NCBI GenBank assembly: GCA_013214695.1
Contig: JABSRX010000083.1
Coordinates: 1-36,968 of the forward strand
Reading direction: 5' to 3'
Origin: Rhizobiaceae bacterium
Lineage (GTDB): Bacteria; Pseudomonadota; Alphaproteobacteria; Rhizobiales; Rhizobiaceae
DNA length: 36,968 bases
Shown: positions 20,972-29,620 of the stretch, piece by piece
Position numbering within the stretch: position 1 is the first letter of the stretch
How the letters are laid out: every line of letters begins with the position of its first letter
Notes under the pieces: generated by a model
Told to the model about the DNA's origin: nothing
Databases searched by the model: none
The model's input: the letters and a program-made list of their open reading frames with translations, nothing else
Position numbers and translations under genes: made by a program

Positions 20972-23293
20972 CTACTTCTCCGTCATCACCCAGCGACCAT
21001 CCCAATCGTCGCCGGGAGGATTGGCTTCCATATAAGCACAGCGATCAAGATAGATATCCGACAGCTTGTCGTCTGGATTGAATTCCAGACAGGCCTTGAA
21101 GGCTTGTGTTGCGTTGGACCAGCGCTGGGCGCGGAATTCATTGATGCCTTCGCGGAAAGAAGCAAGCACATTCATCAAATTGGGGAAGCTCTCCTCCGTG
21201 TGGTAATCGAGAAGCTCAAACACTTTGACCGGTTTGGTCTTGCCTTTCACCACCACCAGATCAATGTCGCGCATCCGGTAGGTGGCCTTCAGCTGATTGG
21301 CGGTGAATTCGCTCAATAGAATTTTGGCTGCATATTGCTTGCACGCACTCTCCAATCGGGCCGCGAGGTTCACCCCGTCGCCGATCATCGTGTAATCCAT
21401 GCGCTTGGGACTGCCGATATTGCCGCTCACCACCGTGTCCGTGTTGAGGCCAATCCCCATACCGACAGGCATCTGATCGTTCTTGATGCGCAGCGTGTTC
21501 CATTCATGCAGCCTGGTGGTCATGGCAATCGCCGCTCGCACACCCCGGTCGGCATCATCATCGTGGGCCAGCGGAATGCCAAATCCAGCCATGATGGCGT
21601 CGCCGATGAACTTGTCGAGCATACCGTCTTCGTCCGAAATGCATTCGACCATGATGGTGAAGTACTCGTTCAACAGGCTGACGGTACCCTGCGGTCCAAG
21701 CGCTTCGGTCAGGGGTGTGAATCCACGAATATCGGAAAACAGAACCGTTGCCTCCGCGCTCTTGCCGCCGAGCATGTCCTCGGCCCCACCCATCAATTGG
21801 TCGGCAATACCAGGGTCCATATAGCGGGACATGGTTGATTTCATGCGTTTTTCAGCGCTGATGTCCTCCAGCATAATCATCGAGCCCAGTTTGGCGCCTT
21901 CAACGCTGACGAGTGGTTGCAGGGTCAGATTTGTCGACAGAGTTTCCTCGCCGACTTTCAGCTCGGCATCCATCAGAACATCGACTTCACCCTGCTCCTC
22001 ATTGCGCTTGATGCGGTCGATTACCCAGGCATTTTCATCCTTGAAAACCTCAGAACTTGGCTTCTTCAGAACGTCTTCGGCTTTCAGTTGAAGTATGCGC
22101 TGACCGGCCGCGTTGCAGGTCACGACGAGACCGTCCTCATCGAGGGTCAAAACGCCATTGGACATGCTTTCCAGCATGCTTTCGTTGTAGTTCTTGATGT
22201 TCTGGATGTCGTCAAACAGTTTGGCGTTTTCCAGCGCCACGGCCACCTGGCTGGTGAAGGCCCGCAGACGCTGCTCGTCCTCCGTGGTAAATGCACCGCC
22301 CCGCTTGTTCAGACACTGGGTCACCCCAATGACCTTACCTTCTTTGGAAATCACCGGCACGCAGAGGATGGACCGGGTGAAGTATCCCGTCTGTTTGTCG
22401 AAGCTCGGATTGAAGCGCAGATCCGCATAAGCATGGGGAATGTTGACGGTTTGCGCCGACGTGAACACCGTGCCGGCGATGCCGACATGGTTTGGCAGAC
22501 GGATCTCCGTTGAGAGCCCTTCCCCAACCATGGCAAACAGTTCATTGGTCTTCTCGTCGTTCAGGAACAGAGTGGAACGGTCTGCGGCCAGCATGCGCAT
22601 GGCTTCACCCATGACCCGCCCAAGGATAACCTTCAGGTCGATTTCCGATGTCACATCTGCCACAACATCGAGAAACTCGCGTTCCTGATTGCGCGACTTT
22701 TCCATGCGCTCCGCAAATTGCTGGCTTTCCAGCGCAATGGCCGCCTGGCTGGTCATCGCCTCAAGAAGTTCCAGGTCGCTTTGGGTAAATTCACCCTCCA
22801 CCCGGTTGAGGATCTGCGAAACGCCGATAACCTGATTTGTCGCGGTGCGAATGGGCGCACACAGGATGCTTTTCGTGTGATAGCCGGTTTGCTCGTCAAC
22901 TTCTTTGTTGAATCGGGTGTCCGCATAGGCATCCGTGACAATTTCCCCGACCCCGGAGGTGAAAACATGGCCGGCGATACCGCTGTTGTTGAGGATTCGG
23001 ATTTCCCTTTTGATCTCTCCCTGGGCGACCCTTGAATAGAGTTCGCCCGTGGCTTCGTCATTGAGAAGGATGGACCCCCGTTCCGCCAGCATCTCCCGGG
23101 TCGTGATTTCCACCAGAATGTTGAGAATATCATCCAGTGAGTTCAGTGACGCGATCTTCTGTGACAGGCCCAGAAGCAACTCTGCCCGATAGAGACGCTC
23201 CTCAAGATCCGCGGTGTGACTTTGACCATTGCCTTTCGCGGTCCGCTTGGCGGGCGGTGCTTTTTTCGTCTTGCTGGCCGATGTTTTTTGCAT
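20972..23293 (-). CDS. GAF-GAF-PAS-class III adenylate cyclase with C-terminal TPR-like tail
   Basis: Two GAF domains (RFNKEVDEQTGYHTKSILCAPI; RFNPSFDKQTGYFTRSILCVPV), PAS segment (SMSNGVLTLDEDGLVVTCNAAGQRIL), cyclase FSDIRGFT...LDKFIGDAIMAGFG...MDYTMIGDGVNLAARLE. Confidence 0.93.
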   Translation of the reverse strand: MQKTSASKTKKAPPAKRTAKGNGQSHTADLEERLYRAELLLGLSQKIASLNSLDDILNILVEITTREMLAERGSILLNDEATGELYSRVAQGEIKREIRILNNSGIAGHVFTSGVGEIVTDAYADTRFNKEVDEQTGYHTKSILCAPIRTATNQVIGVSQILNRVEGEFTQSDLELLEAMTSQAAIALESQQFAERMEKSRNQEREFLDVVADVTSEIDLKVILGRVMGEAMRMLAADRSTLFLNDEKTNELFAMVGEGLSTEIRLPNHVGIAGTVFTSAQTVNIPHAYADLRFNPSFDKQTGYFTRSILCVPVISKEGKVIGVTQCLNKRGGAFTTEDEQRLRAFTSQVAVALENAKLFDDIQNIKNYNESMLESMSNGVLTLDEDGLVVTCNAAGQRILQLKAEDVLKKPSSEVFKDENAWVIDRIKRNEEQGEVDVLMDAELKVGEETLSTNLTLQPLVSVEGAKLGSMIMLEDISAEKRMKSTMSRYMDPGIADQLMGGAEDMLGGKSAEATVLFSDIRGFTPLTEALGPQGTVSLLNEYFTIMVECISDEDGMLDKFIGDAIMAGFGIPLAHDDDADRGVRAAIAMTTRLHEWNTLRIKNDQMPVGMGIGLNTDTVVSGNIGSPKRMDYTMIGDGVNLAARLESACKQYAAKILLSEFTANQLKATYRMRDIDLVVVKGKTKPVKVFELLDYHTEESFPNLMNVLASFREGINEFRAQRWSNATQAFKACLEFNPDDKLSDIYLDRCAYMEANPPGDDWDGRWVMTEK

Positions 23294-23296
23294 GAA

Positions 23297-23932
23297 TTAA
23301 TCCGATCTCGCCGATGTCTCAGCTTCTTCCAGCTTGTCGCGCAAGGCTTGAATTGTTTGGTGCAGTTGGATCACCTCATCGCGATGACTGGTGGCCTGTT
23401 GGTGCAGTACATCCTCGGACGTGAACTTCAATGTATCCAATTGCTCGCGCGACTTGGCAATTGTCTCATGCAATTGGCGAATTTCGGTTTCATATGTCGC
23501 GCGGGTTTGCTGAACGGCTTCTTCCATCTTCTGCCGCAGACTTTCCAACTCGTCGCGCAAGACCCGGGAAGTTTCCTGCAACTGACGCTCCTCATTGGCG
23601 CCGTCGGCAACCGCCTTTTGCACAGCGATATCTTTTTCCATGCGCAGCGCATCCAGCTCTTCACGCAAGGCGAGCGCTGTTCGTTTCAGCTGATTGATTT
23701 CGTCAAAACTCTCTGCCCGGACCTGTTGAATCTCGGCACTCTTGGTCTGTCTTTCGGCTTCCAACTCAAAACGCAGCGCCTCGATGGTCTGCTGCAGATG
23801 ACGCCGCTCGAGCTGTCCGTCCAAATGCGCCTGTTCGGTTTCGAGTGTCGCCATTCCGTGTAAACCCAACTGCCCAGATATCGCGATTGCCCCAACGAGC
23901 AAAGTATCGGGACCAAGAGGATGGTGAGTCAA
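23297..23932 (-). CDS. Coiled-coil protein with 36-residue tandem repeats, upstream of the cyclase in the same operon
   Basis: Repeat starts LQQTIEALRFELEA / LKRTALALREELDALR / LQETSRVLRDELESLR / LHETIAKSREQLDTLK / LHQTIQALRDKLEE, each exactly 36 aa apart; stop 3 nt before the cyclase ATG. Start may instead be MATLETEQ at 23854. Confidence 0.8.
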   Translation of the reverse strand: MTHHPLGPDTLLVGAIAISGQLGLHGMATLETEQAHLDGQLERRHLQQTIEALRFELEAERQTKSAEIQQVRAESFDEINQLKRTALALREELDALRMEKDIAVQKAVADGANEERQLQETSRVLRDELESLRQKMEEAVQQTRATYETEIRQLHETIAKSREQLDTLKFTSEDVLHQQATSHRDEVIQLHQTIQALRDKLEEAETSARSD

Positions 23933-24250
23933 CCTTTGATCCTATTTTTCGCGCTCCATTTGTTTGTATTTATTAACCAATTTCGAGCAGAAATTTATTC
24001 GAAACAGGCAATTAGGTTGCGACGCAATTAGCCGCCGGACGCCGTCGTCACTATCCGACGACAGCACAGTCCAAAAGGTTGATGTGCAACCCTTAAAGTA
24101 GCTAACCGGACTTCAAGGGGCACAGCACCCTGCATGAAGCACGAAAGTCCGATCCGCGGTGCGGGAGTGTCGAACATTTTCGGGGTTGAGGGACCACAAC
24201 GTGTCCGCGTGCCGTGTGACCCGCAATCCATCTTGGTGGACCGGTGATTC

Positions 24251-26311
24251 ATGCGCAAATTCAAGCTTAAGATGCAGGCAGGTGGCAATTGGTTTGCCAG
24301 GGAATTGCCAAGCTATCTTCAGGTTTGGCGGCTGCCGCCTCTGGAACGCATTGGTCCTGACCAATTCGCGGATCTGTTTCGCATCACGCCGATCGCCACG
24401 CTTGGCCAGATTATTAATGTTACCGTGGTCGCCATCGCGCTTTGCGGGCATGCCGGTTATCTGCCGATGTTCATCTGGTGGCTGACCAACCTGTTGATGT
24501 GTGGCTGGACCTACAGCCGCTGGCTCCGAAACCGACATCGTAAGATTGAAAAACTCTCCAGCCGTGCCATTCCGCGCGCTGTTATCTCCGGAGTTTTATT
24601 CGCGCTGCCCTGGGCATTGCTGGCCGGTTTTTATCTGGGATCCCTGCCCCGCCACGAAGAACTGATCATGTGCATCGCCCTGATCGGCATGGTTGCTTCC
24701 GGCAGCGTGCAGTTGTCGCGCATCTATCCGGCAGCCATTGCCTATCTGGTGACGATCTTTGCACCCGTTATTTTCAAGAGCATCTCCATTGGAGAAGGTC
24801 ACTACTACCTGCTGGCCGCGCTTGCAGTGTCTTACATTGCGTATCTGCTGACCATTGTTGCCAACAGCGCCAATGCCTCGATCGAGCGTTCCACGGCGCT
24901 GAATGACCTTGAGAAGAAAGTCGTGCTGCTCGACGAAGCCAATGATGCGCTCGAAAAGCTGGCTTCTTTTGATGATCTCACCGATCTGCCCAATCGCCGC
25001 GCCTTCTACATCCATCTGGAAGGCACGATCAATGAGGCGATGCTGTTTCGGGATCAGGTCTATGTGCTGGTGGGCGATCTGGATCATTTCAAGAACGTCA
25101 ACGACATGGCGGGACACGCCGCCGGCGACCAGCTCCTGCAGGTCATTGCCCAACGTCTCGCGGACTGCGTTGGCGAAGGGGACCTCGTTGCCCGCATGGG
25201 CGGGGATGAATTTGCGGTCATCGTGCAAAGCGCAGATATTCTAGCCGACAAGAACGCCTTCATGAAACGGCTTCTGGAACGGATCAACGAACCGGTTGAT
25301 CTCGATGGAACGTCGGTCAATCCGGGCATGAGTTTCGGCGTTTCCAGCTTCCCGGATGACGCAAAGGATGCAGAATCCTTGCTGTCTTACGCTGACATCG
25401 CGCTGCAACAGGGCAAGTCGATCTCCCGCGGCGATTGCTGGTTCTTCAACAGCAGGATGAGCGAACAGCTTGCTGCAGACAATGTGCTAGAAAAAGAGCT
25501 GCGCGAGGCTCTGGCGGCCAAGGAATTCGAACTCTTTTACCAACCCAAGGTCGACATCAAGACCGGACGCTTGCACGGCATGGAAAGTCTTGTGCGGTGG
25601 CGGCGCGCCAACGGCGACGTGGTTGCGCCTGGCGGCTTCTTTCGGGTGGCAGAAGAACGCGGCCTGATGTCGGAATTGGCCGACTACGTGCTGGACAAGT
25701 TCGTTGAAGACAATTGCCATTGGACGAATATGGGGCTGAGTCCGGGATTTGTTTCGGTCAATATTCATCCGATCCAGATTAAGGACCGCAATCGGATGGC
25801 GGCCTTTGCCGATCAGGTGGCCGAGACGGTTCTGGACAAGACCAAGCTTGTGATCGAGATCACCGAAGAGTGTGTTGTTGGCCGCGGAACGGACGAGGTG
25901 CCCAACACACTCGCTTTCATGCGCGACCAGAACTTCCGCATTTCCCTGGATGACTTTGGCACGGGCTATGCCTCGCTAACCCATTTGAAGACATTGCCAG
26001 TGGACGAATTAAAAATCGATCGCTCCTTTATTTCGGATCTGAATACGGACATGTCGGACCGCGCCATTGTGTTGGCGATGATCAAGCTGGCGGATACTCT
26101 GGGAATCTCCGTTGTTGCCGAAGGCATTGAGGATCAGGAACAGCACAACACCTTGCTGGCGATGGGCTGTGCCAACGGACAGGGCTATTTTTATGGACGC
26201 CCAATGGATGTTGAGGCCGCCACGACTTATTTGCGCGAGGCGTATTCCCGCGACCGGTCGAGAAAGGCGGTAGCCGGCGAGGCAGCCAGCCGCCACCAAC
26301 TCTCCGCTTAA
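24251..26311 (+). CDS. Membrane-anchored GGDEF-EAL protein (diguanylate cyclase/phosphodiesterase)
   Basis: N-terminal TM helices, DDLTDLPNRRAFY, MGGDEFAVI, EAL domain with MESLVRW, ISLDDFGTGYASL, VVAEGIEDQEQ. Confidence 0.95.
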   Translation: MRKFKLKMQAGGNWFARELPSYLQVWRLPPLERIGPDQFADLFRITPIATLGQIINVTVVAIALCGHAGYLPMFIWWLTNLLMCGWTYSRWLRNRHRKIEKLSSRAIPRAVISGVLFALPWALLAGFYLGSLPRHEELIMCIALIGMVASGSVQLSRIYPAAIAYLVTIFAPVIFKSISIGEGHYYLLAALAVSYIAYLLTIVANSANASIERSTALNDLEKKVVLLDEANDALEKLASFDDLTDLPNRRAFYIHLEGTINEAMLFRDQVYVLVGDLDHFKNVNDMAGHAAGDQLLQVIAQRLADCVGEGDLVARMGGDEFAVIVQSADILADKNAFMKRLLERINEPVDLDGTSVNPGMSFGVSSFPDDAKDAESLLSYADIALQQGKSISRGDCWFFNSRMSEQLAADNVLEKELREALAAKEFELFYQPKVDIKTGRLHGMESLVRWRRANGDVVAPGGFFRVAEERGLMSELADYVLDKFVEDNCHWTNMGLSPGFVSVNIHPIQIKDRNRMAAFADQVAETVLDKTKLVIEITEECVVGRGTDEVPNTLAFMRDQNFRISLDDFGTGYASLTHLKTLPVDELKIDRSFISDLNTDMSDRAIVLAMIKLADTLGISVVAEGIEDQEQHNTLLAMGCANGQGYFYGRPMDVEAATTYLREAYSRDRSRKAVAGEAASRHQLSA

Positions 26312-26321
26312 CGAAGGTCAC

Positions 26322-27119
26322 TCACTCTTCAAAGATTGCGACGGCACGGGTGAAACCGGCCGACGCTCCCTTGATGTTCCACGGAAAGCAGGAAATCTCG
26401 AAGCCCGTGGCCGGCAATTGATCCAGATTGCCGAGCTTTTCGATATGGCAATAGCCGATGTCCATAGAAGCGCGATGCCCTTCCCAGATGAGGCCTGGAT
26501 CACCGGTTTCAGCAAATTTGCGCGCCGTGTGGGCAAAGGGTGCATCCCACGACCATGCGTCGGTGCCAGTTACGCGAACCCCCTTTTCGGTCAGGAAAAG
26601 CGTCGCTTCGCGTCCGATGCCACATCCTTTCAGAAGATAGTCATCCTGCCCGTAATGGGCCCCCGCAGACGTATTCACCACCACAATGTCGAGGGGCTGG
26701 AGGTCGTGATTGATACGGTCCAGTTCAGTCGCGACGTCATCGGCAGTCACCACATAGCCATCGTCGAAGTGGCGAAAATCCAGTTTCACTCCGGGGTTGA
26801 AGCACCATTCCAGCGGCACTTCGTCGATGGTGATCGCCCGTTCACCATTGTTCATGGTGGAATGAAAATGATAGGGCGCGTCCAGATGGGTACCATTGTG
26901 GGTGGCGATTTGCAGAAACTCGATGGCCCAGCCCTCGCCACCAGGCAACTGGTCGGTCGTCATTCCCGGAAAGAACGACACCATGCCTTCGGCCGACTGT
27001 TTGTGATCCACATAGTCAATCTTCGGCAGCATCATGGGTGGATCTGAAACGATGCCCATCTCTAAAGGCACACTGATATCGACAAATCGACGCGGCAAAG
27101 CTGTCTCCAATTCATTCAC
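26322..27119 (-). CDS. Cyclase family protein (kynurenine formamidase-like metal hydrolase)
   Basis: ATHNGTHLDAPYHF signature; probable GTG start at 27119 (VNELETALPRRFVDISVPLE), the 313-aa ORF being over-extended. Confidence 0.85.
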   Translation of the reverse strand: MNELETALPRRFVDISVPLEMGIVSDPPMMLPKIDYVDHKQSAEGMVSFFPGMTTDQLPGGEGWAIEFLQIATHNGTHLDAPYHFHSTMNNGERAITIDEVPLEWCFNPGVKLDFRHFDDGYVVTADDVATELDRINHDLQPLDIVVVNTSAGAHYGQDDYLLKGCGIGREATLFLTEKGVRVTGTDAWSWDAPFAHTARKFAETGDPGLIWEGHRASMDIGYCHIEKLGNLDQLPATGFEISCFPWNIKGASAGFTRAVAIFEE

Positions 27120-27236
27120 TTGAGCCTGCTGGTCAGCATGAAGTGACGTAAGCTTCAGGCACGGCTGGCAGCTTATATTGGGCGCCAAACCTGTGGCAAC
27201 TGCATGGTTGCATCTGCGCGCAATTGGAGTTTTCTC

Positions 27237-27743
27237 ATGGCCCTTGTCCTCAAGATCCTGCAAGTTTTGGCAATAATCTGCGCCACCGTCCTGCTGGCCG
27301 GTGCTTATGACATTTTCAATTTTGGTCTCAAGAAGATGATTGCCCCGTTTGCCATCGGGCCCATCGTTCTCTTCATGTTGCTGTCCATCGTCCCGGTCTT
27401 TCTGACCCCGAAACCCAAAACACCGGAAGAGGAAGAAGCCGAGGATATTGGAGAAAAATTGGCTGAACTGCAGGCCAAGGTGAATTCGCGCCTCACCGAT
27501 GTTCAGACCAAGCTGGATTCACTTTCCGGCCAGGACAGGGAGTCGCTGCAGGAAGAAAATCGGGTTTTGAAAGAGCAGCTTGAAGCCATTCAGCAGGCCG
27601 AGCGTGACAAGGTGGCAAGCGACGCAAGATCACTGCGCCAGCGCAACGAAGAGCTTGAAAACCAGATCAAGCAATGGGCAATTGAGGCCGTTGGCAAAAA
27701 TGTTGCCAAAGAAGAAGCCGAAGCACAGTCTGACGCAGCCTAA
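27237..27743 (+). CDS. Hypothetical membrane protein with C-terminal coiled coil
   Basis: ATG at 27237 with TGGAG upstream; two hydrophobic segments followed by a heptad-like charged region. Confidence 0.8.
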   Translation: MALVLKILQVLAIICATVLLAGAYDIFNFGLKKMIAPFAIGPIVLFMLLSIVPVFLTPKPKTPEEEEAEDIGEKLAELQAKVNSRLTDVQTKLDSLSGQDRESLQEENRVLKEQLEAIQQAERDKVASDARSLRQRNEELENQIKQWAIEAVGKNVAKEEAEAQSDAA

Positions 27744-27768
27744 TCAAAACCGATAACCAAGTCGCCAT

Positions 27769-28032
27769 CTAAGCGCAGTTGGGACACTGTGTGTTGCGCG
27801 TAATATAGGCAACCCGTGTCTCGGCGCCGTGCCGTTGGATCAGTTCACGCAGATCCAGCGGCGTTTTACGCCCACATTCGCTGCATTGATAAATCAGTTC
27901 GTTTCCGCCTTCCAGCAGCTCGCGCAGGGTCAGGCTATGATTGTGCTGGGTAATCCAATCCATCGTTGCCACCATTACTTCGATGCTCCCATTAAAGCGT
28001 AACATCCAAGCTAAATTCAACAAGTGAAGCAT
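27769..28032 (-). CDS. Small putative zinc-ribbon protein
   Basis: YQCSECGRKTPLDLRELIQRHGAETRVAYITRNTQCPNCA: CxxC...CPNC. Start codon uncertain (internal Met at MVATMDW or MDWITQ). Confidence 0.65.
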   Translation of the reverse strand: MLHLLNLAWMLRFNGSIEVMVATMDWITQHNHSLTLRELLEGGNELIYQCSECGRKTPLDLRELIQRHGAETRVAYITRNTQCPNCA

Positions 28033-28279
28033 CGGTGAACCTGAAGAGATTTACTTGAACTATAAATATAATATTTCTGCAGGATCAGTGGATCATATCA
28101 AAAACACTCATTCGTCGCAGGTCGCTTAAAGAGTACATTTTAAGCGAATATGGTACGGTTTTGACCCTTTTCTGTATCAGTGCTATTGATGGAGATCAAT
28201 TTCACCCGCCACAGGCATGATAAACTGATTAAAAAATTGCCATAGAGCCAGGCCCGTTAAACGCAAAGGAGCAGAGACC

Positions 28280-29569
28280 ATGTCGGCGTTTTCCCTCCTC
28301 CAATCCTATCTCGAGCAAACCATCAAATCCGGTCGTCTGACCCTGATTGATGCCAATGGCAAAACCCACTGTTTCGGCAGCAACGATGGTGATGACAATG
28401 AAGGCGAAACCCGTCAGGTCACCGTCGAAATCACCAAGCCGTCACTCTATTGGCGGCTGGTCATGATGCCGGACCCCGCCGCCGGAGAGGCGTTCATGGA
28501 CGGCACGCTAAAGATCCATGAAGGCACAATCTTCGACCTCTTCGCGATTTTGGCGGACCAGCCAGGCCTGAAGCGAAGATCGAGATGGAATCGGATCAAC
28601 CTGGCAAAGCTTGAAGGCTTCAAGCCAAACCGGATTGGTCGTGCGCAAAAGAACGTTGCCCATCATTACGACCTCAATCGTCAGTTGTTTGAGCTGTTTC
28701 TCGACGAGGACCTGCAATATTCCTGCGCCTACTTTCAAAGCCCCGATGTTTCGCTGGATCGGGCACAACTTGCCAAGAAGCAACATATTGCCGCCAAATT
28801 GGCATTAGAGCCGGGAATGAAGGTCCTGGACATCGGCTCAGGGTTCGGTGGAATGGCCATCTATCTGGCCGAAACTTGCGATGTTGATGTCACGGGCGTC
28901 ACCCTGTCGGAAGAGCAGTTCAAGCTGGCCCAGGAAAAGTGCGCCGAGCGTGGCTTGCAGGATCGTGTGACATTTAAATTGCTAGACTATCGGGAGTTGG
29001 ATCAAAAGTTCGACCGCATCGTTTCCGTCGGCATGTTTGAACATGTCGGTGCTCAGCACTACAGCGAATTTTTTAACAAGGTTAGCGATCTGCTCACCGA
29101 CGATGGTGTCGCTCTTATCCATACCATCGGGCGCATGCATGGTCCGGTCGAAACCAGCCGCTGGATAACCAAGTACATTTTTCCCGGCGGTCACATCCCG
29201 GCGCTTTCGGAAGTGGCGCCCGTGGTCGAGAAGGTCGGCCTGATTATGAGCGACCACGAGGTATTGCGCCTGCACTATGCTTTGACCCTGCGCGAATGGC
29301 GCAACCGGTTCATGAAAAACCGTAAGCGAGCGCAATTGTTGTACGATGAACGCTTTTGCCGCATGTGGGAGTTCTATCTGGCCTCATCTGAAGCGTCGTT
29401 CCGATTCCACGATCTTGTCATCTTTCAGATGCAGCTGTCGAAGAACCTCAACACCCTGCCGCTGACGCGCGACTACATGCACCTGGAGGAAACGCGTCTG
29501 GCCGACCATTATCCCAAACTTCAACACGCCGATGGAAAGCAGAAGCGGCGGGCAAAGTCGTCCAAATAA
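28280..29569 (+). CDS. cfa: Cyclopropane-fatty-acyl-phospholipid synthase
   Basis: NVAHHYDLNRQLFELFLDEDLQYSCAYF, VLDIGSGFGGMAIYLAE, SVGMFEHVGAQHYSEFF motifs. Confidence 0.95.
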   Translation: MSAFSLLQSYLEQTIKSGRLTLIDANGKTHCFGSNDGDDNEGETRQVTVEITKPSLYWRLVMMPDPAAGEAFMDGTLKIHEGTIFDLFAILADQPGLKRRSRWNRINLAKLEGFKPNRIGRAQKNVAHHYDLNRQLFELFLDEDLQYSCAYFQSPDVSLDRAQLAKKQHIAAKLALEPGMKVLDIGSGFGGMAIYLAETCDVDVTGVTLSEEQFKLAQEKCAERGLQDRVTFKLLDYRELDQKFDRIVSVGMFEHVGAQHYSEFFNKVSDLLTDDGVALIHTIGRMHGPVETSRWITKYIFPGGHIPALSEVAPVVEKVGLIMSDHEVLRLHYALTLREWRNRFMKNRKRAQLLYDERFCRMWEFYLASSEASFRFHDLVIFQMQLSKNLNTLPLTRDYMHLEETRLADHYPKLQHADGKQKRRAKSSK

Positions 29570-29597
29570 AAAGGCCGCCAGTTTCCCGACGGCCTCT
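29563..29597 (-). terminator. Rho-independent terminator after the glnK-amtB-amtB locus
   Basis: Minus strand AGGCCG-TCGGGAAACTGG-CGGCCT followed by TTTTATTTGG; 3' of amtB (stop at 29621) and immediately 3' of cfa. Confidence 0.8.
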
Positions 29598-29620
29598 TCA
29601 AGAAGTTGAATACAGATGCG

